This document shows positions 16,291 to 24,800 of a stretch of 36,969 nucleotides of DNA, one piece after another (within the stretch, counting starts at the first letter, position 1; each line of letters opens with the position of its first letter). The stretch covers positions 1 to 36,969 of the forward strand of contig QBVD01000066.1 in assembly GCA_003058525.1 (NCBI GenBank), read 5' to 3'. The translations under genes and the position numbers were made by a program. Below the pieces are notes generated by a model, which saw only the letters and a list, made by a program, of their open reading frames with translations, made no database searches and had not been told where the DNA came from. Source of the stretch: a gamma proteobacterium symbiont of Ctena orbiculata. GTDB lineage: Bacteria; Pseudomonadota; Gammaproteobacteria; Chromatiales; Chromatiaceae.

Positions 16291-17151
16291 CTATACACAG
16301 GCCGATAGCCCCTTCTCCAGATCCGGATAGTCCAACACAACTTCCAGCTCTTCAAGCAGTTTACGATTGTTCAATCTGCGTGACTCTTTCAGATAGGAGA
16401 GCATCCCCGGCGATAGCCTTTGTTGCGCCTCCTCAAGGGAGATGACCGGCGGCCGCGGCAAGCCGAGAAAATCGGCAACCCGGTTGAAATAACGGGTCAT
16501 CGGTTCAGGGACGCCATCGCAGACATTGTACACCTCCCTTGACGCGCCACGTTGCATGGCGGTCCGTACAATCTTTACCAGGTCGAGGCTGTGGATATGG
16601 TTGGTGATGGGGGCATCCTCCTCGGCCACCATGGGTTGGCCACTACGCAATCGCTCAACCGGCAGTTTCCCGGGACCATAGATACCGGCCACCCGCAGTA
16701 TCACCAGTTCACGCCCGGTTCGTTCACTCCAGGCGCGCCAACGCAGTTCTGCATCGAGACGCCGTTTCGCCCGATCCGCGATCGGGGCAGGCGGGCGAGT
16801 CTCATCCACCCACGCCCCCCGGCAGTCACCATAGACGCCACTGGTGCTCAGATAGACCACTCTTTGTGGCGAAGGCCCCTCCATAAACTGCTCGATGAGG
16901 CGGCCGACCCGTCCATCTTGCTGACCGCGAGGCGGTGGTGGCGTAAAATAGAATAGCTGCTGAGACTCAATCAGGTTCGCTGCCGTGAAAGGCTGATCCA
17001 GATCGATCTGAACCGCTTCGATACCGGCATGTTCGAGTCTTTCGATACTCTGTTGCGTGCGCACGATCCCGGTGACAGGTATTCCCTCGGCGGAATATGC
17101 CTGCGCCAACCTGGTACCAATATCACCGCATCCAATTATGGCCACACCCAT
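16291..17151 (-). CDS. NAD(P)-dependent epimerase/dehydratase family protein (SDR, YeeZ-like)
   Basis: The protein begins MGVAIIGCGDIGTRLA, a Rossmann nucleotide-binding glycine motif. It continues with VVYLSTSGVYGD, the SDR Ser/Tyr region, and ILRVAGIYGPGK. This is the pattern of the extended SDR subgroup that includes E. coli YeeZ. The open frame extends 19 codons further up to 17208, but the conserved N-terminus and the GGGAG at about eleven bases favour ATG 17151. The product is then 286 residues. Substrate is not known. It is transcribed towards the ParA gene (convergent) and is divergent from the FNR-type oxidoreductase. Confidence 0.8.
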   Translation of the reverse strand: MGVAIIGCGDIGTRLAQAYSAEGIPVTGIVRTQQSIERLEHAGIEAVQIDLDQPFTAANLIESQQLFYFTPPPPRGQQDGRVGRLIEQFMEGPSPQRVVYLSTSGVYGDCRGAWVDETRPPAPIADRAKRRLDAELRWRAWSERTGRELVILRVAGIYGPGKLPVERLRSGQPMVAEEDAPITNHIHSLDLVKIVRTAMQRGASREVYNVCDGVPEPMTRYFNRVADFLGLPRPPVISLEEAQQRLSPGMLSYLKESRRLNNRKLLEELEVVLDYPDLEKGLSACV

Positions 17152-17287
17152 AACCCAATGGACTCCCGGTTTAATTCCTGACAAAAATAGGAGAGAATTC
17201 CACTCCAACCCAATAATTACAGAAGGTCGATTGAGGATAACGTATTGTTATGCCGATTGTATCGACTCATGAATGAGAAACTACCCC

Positions 17288-18313
17288 ATGAGTTTTAAAG
17301 TGCATGTTGAGCCAAGCGGCCACGAATTCTCAGTCGAAACGGGTGAGACCATACTCGATGCCGCGATCAGGCAGGGCGTCAATCTACCCTACGGCTGCCG
17401 CAACGGCTTCTGTGGCGACTGTCTGGCGACCCTTGCAGCAGGCCAGGTCGACTACCCCAACGGGAAACCACCCGTGATGGCCGATGACAGCAATGGCGAA
17501 TGCTATATTTGCCAGGCGGCTCCCGCCACTGACCTCATCATCGCAGTCAAAGAGATCGCCCAGTCAAAGGATCTACCGGTCCGCACCATGCCCTGTAAGA
17601 TCGACCGCATTGAGCGACTCAACGAAGATGTCATCAGACTCTACCTGAAGCTGCCCGAGGGAGAGCGCCTTCAGTTCCTGGCCGGCCAATACCTCAATTT
17701 TATCCTTCAGGATGGTACCAAACGGGCCTTCTCCATCGCCAACGCCCCCCATGATGACGACTTTATCGAACTGCATATCCGTCATGTCGACGGCGGTCTC
17801 TTTACCGACTTACTCTTCAACGGTATGGAGGAGAAGACCATCATGCGTATCGAGGCGCCCCTCGGCAGCTACTATCTGCGGGAAGATTCTACCAAACCGA
17901 TTATCCTGATGGGTGGCGGTACTGGCTTTGCCCCCCTCAAGGGTATCATAGAGCACGCTTTCCAGATCGGTATCCAACGACCTATGCATCTCTATTGGGG
18001 CGTACGTTCCAAGAGCGATCTCTATCTGCCGGACCTGCCTGAGAAATGGGCCGCCGAATACCCCCATTTCAGCTATACGCCGGTGCTTTCAGAACCTGAT
18101 GACGACTGGTCCGGACGAGCGGGTTGGGTGCACGAGGCCGTTATCGTGGACCACCCTGATCTGAGCGGCCACGAGGTCTATATGAGCGGTCCGCCTCCGA
18201 TGATAGAAGCCGGCAAAGAGGCATTTCTCAGCCATGGCCTGGCCGGGGAAGAGCTCTATTCGGATTCGTTTGAATACGGTGCCGCCGCTACCAGGCAAAA
18301 GACTGGGACCTAG
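17288..18313 (+). CDS. Ferredoxin-fused NAD(P)H flavin oxidoreductase (CDP-6-deoxyglucoseen reductase-like)
   Basis: The protein combines an N-terminal plant-type 2Fe-2S ferredoxin (CRNGFCGDC plus a later Cys in CYICQ) with an FNR-type domain: RAFSIANAP binds FAD, GGGTGFAPLKG is the NAD(P) phosphate loop, and YMSGPPPMI lies near the nicotinamide. Such proteins pass electrons from NAD(P)H through FAD to the iron-sulfur cluster and on to a partner. The homologues annotated as CDP-6-deoxy-delta-3,4-glucoseen reductases are often near ubiD in gammaproteobacteria, without deoxysugar genes, as here. The frame is open from ATG 17273, but MSFKVHVEPSGHEF at 17288 matches the family start. Partner unknown. 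Confidence 0.85.
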   Translation: MSFKVHVEPSGHEFSVETGETILDAAIRQGVNLPYGCRNGFCGDCLATLAAGQVDYPNGKPPVMADDSNGECYICQAAPATDLIIAVKEIAQSKDLPVRTMPCKIDRIERLNEDVIRLYLKLPEGERLQFLAGQYLNFILQDGTKRAFSIANAPHDDDFIELHIRHVDGGLFTDLLFNGMEEKTIMRIEAPLGSYYLREDSTKPIILMGGGTGFAPLKGIIEHAFQIGIQRPMHLYWGVRSKSDLYLPDLPEKWAAEYPHFSYTPVLSEPDDDWSGRAGWVHEAVIVDHPDLSGHEVYMSGPPPMIEAGKEAFLSHGLAGEELYSDSFEYGAAATRQKTGT

Positions 18314-18326
18314 GGCTCTTTACTGT

Positions 18327-18785
18327 TCAACGATTTGAGCCCATGGCACGGGTGTGTGCATCGAAACCGCCTCTTGCCTGCCATTCGCGCATCCCACCCT
18401 GCAGGATTCTCACGTTCTCATGGCCCGCCAGGCGGAGAGCGAAACCGGCCTGAGCCGACAGTGATCCGGTATTGCAGTAGACCAGCACCGCCTTGTCCCG
18501 GGGTAACTCCGAACGCCGGGCCAGAATCTGACGCCATTCGATATTGACCGCCCCGGGAATATGCTCCTGCTCATACTGGGACGCACTGCGCGTATCGACA
18601 ACGAAGAAGTTACCCCAATCCTCGGCGGGTATCTGTTGTGAAAAGATGGTTGCACCACCGTAATCGACGAACTCGAGATACTCCTCCATCGCCTCGACAA
18701 TTTCACTCCCTTCATCTGCCTCAGCGTTGTGGGCGCCCAGGATAAGGCAGAGTACCAGTATTCTCTTCATCGGATATCGTTTCAT
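18327..18785 (-). CDS. Exported single-domain rhodanese-like protein
   Basis: The 152-residue protein has a signal peptide (hydrophobic ILVLCLILGAHNAEA), then one rhodanese domain: VVDTRSASQYEQEHIPGAVNI is the CH2A-like segment and VYCNTGSLS holds the active-site Cys104. Rhodaneses transfer sulfane sulfur or act as sulfur carriers. Location in the periplasm fits roles in periplasmic sulfur or thiol chemistry. The start is ATG 18785 or ATG 18770; neither has a good ribosome-binding site. The stop lies 14 bases from the stop of the convergent oxidoreductase gene. Confidence 0.85.
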   Translation of the reverse strand: MKRYPMKRILVLCLILGAHNAEADEGSEIVEAMEEYLEFVDYGGATIFSQQIPAEDWGNFFVVDTRSASQYEQEHIPGAVNIEWRQILARRSELPRDKAVLVYCNTGSLSAQAGFALRLAGHENVRILQGGMREWQARGGFDAHTRAMGSNR

Positions 18786-18906
18786 GGGGAAGCGCTCTTA
18801 TTCGATTCTGTCATCGGCAAGCGACGGACAGGCCGGCAGCATGCTTGAGGTACACTATACCGATAACGTACTTACCCAATAACCCCGTGACAACTAAGAT
18901 AATATA

Positions 18907-19245
18907 ATGACACCGGATGAAATCACGCTGATCAGAGAGAGGTTGCTGCAACTGCAAACCGAGTTGCGCGCAGTGGATGAAATGTCCCGGTCGGCGGGAG
19001 AGACCGTTGAACTGGACCAAAGCCGGGTCGGACGTCTCAGCCGCATGGACGCCATGCAGGCACAGCAAATGGCGCAGGAAACCGCTCGGAGGCGCCAACA
19101 TCAACAATTGATGATAGAGGGGGCCTTGCGTCGAATCGAAGCCGGTGAATATGGCTACTGTTTCATCTGCGGGGAGGAAATCGATGCCCGTCGACTTGCA
19201 GCCGACCCGACGAATACACGCTGTATTGCTTGCGCCGAGGTGTAA
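18907..19245 (+). CDS. DksA/TraR-family C4 zinc finger protein
   Basis: The 112-residue protein has an N-terminal coiled-coil half (residues 5-75) and a C4 zinc finger made of Cys85, Cys88, Cys106 and Cys109 (GYCFICGEEI...TRCIACAEV). This is the TraR/DksA class that binds in the RNA polymerase secondary channel. It is shorter than DksA itself (about 150). The hairpin tip sequence DQSRVGRLSRMDA differs from the DksA tip, so it is a paralog, and binding with ppGpp cannot be assumed. It stands alone, divergent from the rhodanese gene. Confidence 0.9.
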   Translation: MTPDEITLIRERLLQLQTELRAVDEMSRSAGETVELDQSRVGRLSRMDAMQAQQMAQETARRRQHQQLMIEGALRRIEAGEYGYCFICGEEIDARRLAADPTNTRCIACAEV

Positions 19246-19321
19246 AATAGCCTATCAACTTCAGTTCTGATGCCATGGGGCTCTATTCCATACACCAATC
19301 TTGTGCTCAGGAGTCATTTCG

Positions 19322-19795
19322 ATGCGCAAACGAATCATCCCGGATAGATTGCAGGATAGCCACTCTCACAACCAGGACTGGCTGAGTCTGAATGAGATTG
19401 CCGAGGTTGAAATAACCTCTGAGGATAGCGAGCACCCAATCGAGTCGGCACTGCTGTTCAAAGAGACCTCAGGATGGCGTGCCTCCCGGCCCGGGAAACA
19501 GACCATCCGGCTACTCTTTACCGAACCTCAGAGCATCAGGCTGGTTCGGCTCAAGTTCACGGAGCGCCAAACTCAACGTACCCAACAGTATCAGCTGCGC
19601 TATTCGCTGGACGGTGGACGATCATTCCAGGAAATCGCCAGACAGCAATGGAATTTCAGCCCTCAAGGATCCACGTCCGAGACGGAAGAACATCAGGTCG
19701 ACCTTACAGCCGTCACACTGCTTGAGTTGGTCATTATCCCGGATATAAGCGGCGGTGACGCGATTGCATCCTTGTCTCAGTTCAGGCTTGCTTAA
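19322..19795 (+). CDS. Small discoidin-like (F5/8 type C-like) protein
   Basis: The product of 157 residues starts MRKRIIPDRL; AGGAG nine bases upstream of ATG 19322 decides this over the ATG at 19301. Alternating beta segments with SIRLVRLKF, QYQLRYSLDGGRSFQEIARQ and VTLLELVIIP look like a galactose-binding/discoidin beta-sandwich, which often binds carbohydrate. There is no signal peptide, so it probably acts in the cytoplasm. It follows the DksA-like gene by 76 bases and may be cotranscribed. The domain assignment is by pattern only. Confidence 0.6.
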   Translation: MRKRIIPDRLQDSHSHNQDWLSLNEIAEVEITSEDSEHPIESALLFKETSGWRASRPGKQTIRLLFTEPQSIRLVRLKFTERQTQRTQQYQLRYSLDGGRSFQEIARQQWNFSPQGSTSETEEHQVDLTAVTLLELVIIPDISGGDAIASLSQFRLA

Positions 19796-19857
19796 AACGA
19801 GCGCCGGCCAAATTGTGCACTGCCCGACCGCATCATCATAGCCGCAAATCAACAAGC

Positions 19858-19876
19858 GGCGCGGCAGGGCCGCGCC
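19858..19876. repeat. GC-rich palindrome
   Basis: GGCGCGGC, loop AGG, GCCGCGCC, followed by CTAC. It resembles the palindromes at 9305 and 9420 in build and in the flanking CCTAC. It lies in the spacer 19796-20137, which otherwise holds the MITE copy and the palindrome at 20070. Confidence 0.5.
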
Positions 19877-19922
19877 CTACCATCAAAGACCGGTAGCCAA
19901 ACCCGGAGATAACCTGCTAGGG

Positions 19923-20069
19923 CCGAATGACGCTTACTTAAGCCAAGAACCACCGTCATCCCGGCGCAGGCCGGGATCCAGAATGCTTGATGGTGACGGT
20001 ATTGCTGGATTCCGGCCTGCACCGGAATGACGAAAATCCTGAAATTCGTATAAAGTAAGTGCCATTCGG
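19923..20069 (-). mobile_element. MITE-like palindromic element, copy 2, with 6-bp target duplication
   Basis: This is the same element as at 237-382, in reverse orientation, 147 bp. Its terminal inverted repeats start CCGAATG and end CATTCGG and extend inward over the CTTACTT/AAGTAAG stretch. It is flanked on both sides by CTAGGG (19917-19922 and 20070-20075), the expected target-site duplication. The element has no open frame of use. The right CTAGGG is also the first arm of the palindrome at 20070-20104, so the element went into the edge of an older repeat. Confidence 0.75.
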
Positions 20070-20104
20070 CTAGGGCCTATTAACACTAATCCAATAGGCC
20101 CTAG
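20070..20104. repeat. Perfect palindrome with 12-bp arms (TAGGGCCTATT family)
   Basis: CTAGGGCCTATT, loop AACACTAATCC, AATAGGCCCTAG. The left arm plus loop occurs, with small changes, at 33753-33777 and 36721-36745. It lies 33 bases after the methyltransferase stop on the other strand and may end its transcript. Confidence 0.7.
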
Positions 20105-20137
20105 TATCACTCATACTTCACAGAAAAGAGCACTCCA

Positions 20138-21262
20138 TCAATTCAATGAATCGCTGACCCGACCAGGCATTTTTCGGATGATATAGAAATAGTTCTGAAA
20201 ATCGTGATCCAACTCCTTTACCACAATATCATCGAAACCAGCCTCATTCAGCATCTTTAAGGCAAGCTCCCTGCCCCACACCGTACCCAGGCCGGCACCG
20301 TCCTGAGCTAATGAAACCGTCATACAGTGCATGGTCGAGAGGGTGTAGAGCAGTGGTCCGATCGGGTGTTCAAGATTGTTGTGCAGATGACTCGATCCCT
20401 TGATGTCCTGCATCAGATAGATGCCGTCATCACGCAGCGCACTATGAATGGCAGAGAGTACCATGTCCGGTGATTTCTGATCATGGATGGCATCGAAGGT
20501 TACGATCCAATCATAAGCCCCTTGTTCATCCAGGGTGGCGACATCCTTGACCTCAAACAGAAGGTTGTTCAATCCTTGCCGGTCCGCCTCTTTGCGTGCC
20601 CATTCGATGGCCTCCTGCGAGAAGTCATAGCCTGTGAAGCGGCTGTTCGGAAAGGCTCTCGCCAATTGCAGCAGCGCCTGTCCGCGGCCGCAGCCCACAT
20701 CCAATACATCGATGCCCTGTTCCAGACGCGACAGCTGCCCGTCGATCAGCGGCAGGATTTGTTCAAACAGGGCGCTGACCACTGTCTGGCCGCTATCCTC
20801 GGCCATCACTTCATGAAAGCGTGTATAGCGTTCGTAGGGGACGCCGCCGCCATTGTAAAAGCAATCTATGACTTCCTCTTCCACCTGCCCGAGCAAAGGA
20901 ATGTATTGAGCAAACACTGCGACGTTGTCCGGGCTGGCATCTCTGGTCAACAGATCCGCATGGGCCGGAGGCAGGGAATAGCAACCAGAATCCGCATCAT
21001 AGGTAACGATAGCGGCAGTCACCATAGCACCCAACCACTCCCGGACATAACGCTCATTCAATCCGGCGGACTCAGCGATCCCTTGACTATCACTCGGCGG
21101 GATCCTGGCCATCGTATCGAACAGTGCGGTGCGGTGACCGATGGAAATCATCAATGCAATCGCTCCATGATTGAGTATCTGTAATAGTTCTTCGGCAAAA
21201 ATCGCGGTTTGGTCATTGGATTCTGACTGGCCGACGGGGGGTAGATTGACGGGTTGGCACAT
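20138..21262 (-). CDS. SAM-dependent methyltransferase with N-terminal winged-helix domain
   Basis: The C-terminal half is a class I methyltransferase: VLDVGCGRGQALLQLA is motif I, YDFSQEAIEWAR motif II, and DWIVTFDAIHDQ motif IV. The N-terminal 100 residues (ALFDTMARIPPSDSQGIAESAGLNERYVREWL) form the dimerisation/winged-helix fold usual for O- or C-methyltransferases of small molecules. ATG 21262 (MCQPVNLP) is chosen because AGGAG lies eight bases upstream, rather than the ATG seven codons before. The product is 374 residues. The substrate is unknown. The gene is divergent from the large BTAD regulator, which is the obvious candidate to control it. Confidence 0.8.
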   Translation of the reverse strand: MCQPVNLPPVGQSESNDQTAIFAEELLQILNHGAIALMISIGHRTALFDTMARIPPSDSQGIAESAGLNERYVREWLGAMVTAAIVTYDADSGCYSLPPAHADLLTRDASPDNVAVFAQYIPLLGQVEEEVIDCFYNGGGVPYERYTRFHEVMAEDSGQTVVSALFEQILPLIDGQLSRLEQGIDVLDVGCGRGQALLQLARAFPNSRFTGYDFSQEAIEWARKEADRQGLNNLLFEVKDVATLDEQGAYDWIVTFDAIHDQKSPDMVLSAIHSALRDDGIYLMQDIKGSSHLHNNLEHPIGPLLYTLSTMHCMTVSLAQDGAGLGTVWGRELALKMLNEAGFDDIVVKELDHDFQNYFYIIRKMPGRVSDSLN

Positions 21263-21342
21263 AACTTGTCTCCTTTGGTGCATTGTTGTGTCAGTTGAAA
21301 TACGCTTTTTCCAAGACGTTATGTGCTACCTTAATTAGCAAG

Positions 21343-21383
21343 CGTCACAGTAGCCGGCCGCTATCCGTCAAAAGAACGTCAAA
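21343..21383 (-). promoter_or_regulatory. Direct heptamer repeats, candidate regulator operator
   Basis: On the minus strand TTTGACG stands at 21383-21377 and again at 21372-21366, separated by four bases (11-bp period); a third copy with one mismatch, TGTGACG, lies at 21349-21343. SARP/BTAD regulators bind direct heptamers with this exact spacing. The spacer between the methyltransferase and regulator genes is 266 bases and holds nothing else that is clear. Confidence 0.5.
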
Positions 21384-21528
21384 AACAACCGAATGGTTAT
21401 TTTTTTGAGGGCCTGTACCTATTTTTTCATTTGGGCCTGCATGCATGGCTATGACGACACCTCCCACGCTTGCAAGTACCTCTGAATTGAACAACCACAC
21501 ATAACGGAGCCAACACCGGGAACCCTGT

Positions 21529-21801
21529 ATGGAACTGTCACTTTTCGGCGGCTTTCAACTGATTGACGATAGCGGCACTGCTGTCGATTTGAGGTCGCGC
21601 AAAGCCAAGGCACTCCTGGCCTGGCTGGCCTTGCACCAGGAGAAGCCTCAACCCAGGGACAGGTTGGCGCTGCTATTGTGGGAGGAGAGCAATGATGCCC
21701 AAGCCCGGCACAGTCTGCGCCAGGCTCTCAGCGGATTGCGCAAGGTATTGGGCGATCATGCCGATGCGCTTGCTGCCGATCAGGAGAGCGTGTTACTTTA
21801 A
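21529..21801 (+). CDS. BTAD-type regulator, N-terminal DNA-binding piece before an in-frame TAA
   Basis: The 90 residues form the OmpR-like winged helix of SARP/AfsR/BTAD regulators: MELSLFGGFQLIDDSGTAV starts the domain, RSRKAKALLAWLAL and RDRLALLLWEES follow, and HSLRQALSGLRKVLG is the recognition region. The frame hits TAA at 21799-21801 and then continues open, in the same frame, into the large gene that starts at 21844. The sequence before and after the stop reads on naturally, so this is the N-terminus of one protein split by a nonsense codon (CAA to TAA would do it), a readthrough site, or an error in the sequence. GGGA about eight bases upstream supports the ATG. Confidence 0.75.
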   Translation: MELSLFGGFQLIDDSGTAVDLRSRKAKALLAWLALHQEKPQPRDRLALLLWEESNDAQARHSLRQALSGLRKVLGDHADALAADQESVLL

Positions 21802-21843
21802 AGCGGTCATATCGATACCGATACCGGAACGTTCGATAGCCTG

Positions 21844-24800
21844 TTGCAGCATCAGCAGTCTCCAGAGCATCTGATCGAGTTGGCATCTCTCTACAATGGC
21901 GAGTTCCTGGAAGGCTTCAACCCCCGCGCTAACAACTATGAAGAGTGGCTGATGACCCAACGCAGCCACTACCGGGAACATGCCATCAGCGGTATGTCTA
22001 AACTGCTGGATCACTACCTGGATACCGCTCAGTTTGAGTCGGGAATCCGTCTGGGGATAAGACTGCTCGGCAGCGATCCCCTCCAGGAGCAGGTCCATCG
22101 CACCCTGATGCAACTCTATGCCCGGCTTAACCGACCCGCCGACGCCCTGCGACAATATCGCCAATGCCGCCGTTTGCTGATACGCGAACTCGGCCTCCCT
22201 CCACAGCCAGAGACAGAGCAACTGTATAGTGATATCCGCCGTCAACGCAGCGGGGATGACCGTGACAACGAAGCTGTCGAACCGGACAGTCCACCCACCC
22301 GAAAACCATATCTGCAGCAACCCTCATCTAAGCAGACCGCTCAGCCCCAACCCCAGCTGTTGCGCACGGTGGCCGTTGCCCATCTCCATCTGGGGCACTA
22401 TCTTGATTTGATGGCTGCAGGTGATCCTGAGAAATTGCACAGGGCGAACAAGCAGTTGCTTGCTCACCTGGCCCCCCTGATCAATCGCTATGGCGGAATC
22501 CTACATCACCACCATGGGGATGCCATAGTCATACTCTTCGGTCTCGAAAAAGCCCATGGCAATGAGTGTGAAAAAGTGCTTCAAACGGTTTTCGAACTGA
22601 TAACGAAAACCGAACGGTCCAGTGATTGGCCGCATCAACTGGGGATTCAGTGCGGTATCGCCACAGGTTCTGTGTTGAGCGATCCCGACGGAGCCGTATC
22701 CGGGGCGGTATTTGCCCAGGCGGAAAAGTTGGCGCGCTCAGGTGCGCCTGGAGACATTCTGCTTACCGAGCCGGCCTATCTGGGTCTTCGTCTGAATATC
22801 GAGGCGACAAGACGGGATGATACGGCATGGCGTGTCGCGACAGTCAAATCAGGGGAGGCGCAACATAAAAACTGGCCCCCCTTCGTCGGACGAAGCCGGG
22901 AGTTGAGGCAATTCAAAGCCGCCCTGGTGGCCTGCACCGAAGATCTGGCGGGCGAAACCTATCTGCTTCGTGGAGAAGCGGGAATAGGTAAAACACGTCT
23001 CGTGGGGGAGATCTGCCGACATGCAGTTCAGATGGGCGTCATTCCTCACCGGACACTGGTGCTTGACTTCGGTATGGAGTCAGCGACAGAACCCATTCCC
23101 TCACTGCTGCGTCAACTCATGGGACTCGGCAATCGTGCCAAGGCTGATGAGATCGAAGCTTCGGTAAAGCAGGCAATGGGGCAGGCGTGGAACCCGGCCA
23201 TCTACCCAAGCACACTGCAACGCTTGTTTCATCTGACCATCGATGAGGAATCGGCCACCTCGATCGACAGCATCGGCGACGAGGCACAGCGCCGAGGGGC
23301 TCAACAAATCCTCCGATCCATTCTCGCAAATGCATCTCAGTCAGCCCCGCGACTGCTGATTGTGGAAGATATCCACTGGGCCGATCAGACGACCCTTAAC
23401 CATATCGCCGAACTCACGGATAGTGTCAGTCGACATGCGGCGCTGCTGCTCATTACATCCCGAGTAGAAGGCGAACCCCTCGATCCGGCATGGCGCAGCG
23501 CTATGCATGGGGCGCCCTTGACCACGCTCGATCTAAGCCCACTATCCAAAGAGCATGCAAGAAACCTGGCGCAACAGATCGCCGACCGGGATCAGGCATT
23601 CGTTACCGCATGTATCGACCGTTCGGGAGGCAATCCTTTATATCTCGAGCAGCTGCTTCTGGGTACCACCGATCCGGGGAAGAATGTACCGGACTCGATC
23701 CATAGCCTGGTGATGTCGAGACTCGATCTGCTCGCCGATGAGGACCGGCTGGCCGTTCAAGCCGCATCAGTGCTGGGGCAAAGATTCAGGCTGGATGCCG
23801 TGCTCCAGCTACTCGGTAAAAACGATTATCGACCCGATGCCCTGCTCAATCAACGCCTGCTGCAACCCGAGGGAGAGGACTATCTCTTTGTCCACGTACT
23901 GTTGCGCGATGCTATCTACGACTCATTACTGGCATCCCATAGGCGTGCCCTCCATTTACGGGCAGCGGCATGGTACCGACAACGTGACGCCGCCCTGCAT
24001 GCCCGGCATCTCGACTTTGGTGGCAGTGAGGATGCGGCGGACGCCTATCTGCAGGCGGCCCTGCTGGCGGTACGCATGGCTGACTTCGAGCAGGCCTTGT
24101 CGCTGGCCTCCCGTGGTGCCGAAATTGCGCAATCAGCGCAATTGAGCACCCAACTAAACTGCCTGCAAGGCGACCTGCTGATCCAGGCAGGCGCAATCTC
24201 ATCCGCCATCCATGCCTTCGCCGCTGCCGCAGACTCGGCTAGCGATGAACAAATCCGATGTCGTGCATTGATCGGACGAGCCACCGGCCTGACGGTACAG
24301 GACAAACTGGATCAGGCGCTGGAGACACTTGATCATGCCGCACCCCTGGCGGAGATGAGCCAAAACACCGCCTTGCTCACAGAACTGCACTATCGAAGGG
24401 GTGATATTCTTTTCGCCCTGGCTCGAACTGATGAGTGTCTGCACGCCCACCAACAGGCTGAGACCCTGGCCAGAGAGTCCGCCAGCCCGCTGCTTGAGAT
24501 TCGCGCCCAGGCCGGGATGGCGGATGCCTGTTACGCCAAAGGGCTGATAATGACGGCAAGGGGTTACTTCGAGCGATGTCTGGAACTGGCGAGGGCAGAA
24601 CAGCGCCTGCCCCAGGAAGTCGGCAACCTATCCATGTATGGTTTGACCCATCTCTATACCGGCTCGGTAGCCGAGGCATTGGCGACCCTGCAGGAAGCGG
24701 GAAAACTCGCTGCAGAGTATGGCAATCTCAGGGCCGAGATGACGGCCTATATGAATCTCGGCCTGGTGTTGCTGTTTACCGAAGATATCGATTCCGCGGA

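Noticed and set aside
21379-21407. Hairpin plus T-run in the methyltransferase-regulator spacer
   Set aside because: The stem is only four pairs (AACC/GGTT) and it would lie in a divergent promoter region, where a terminator makes little sense.
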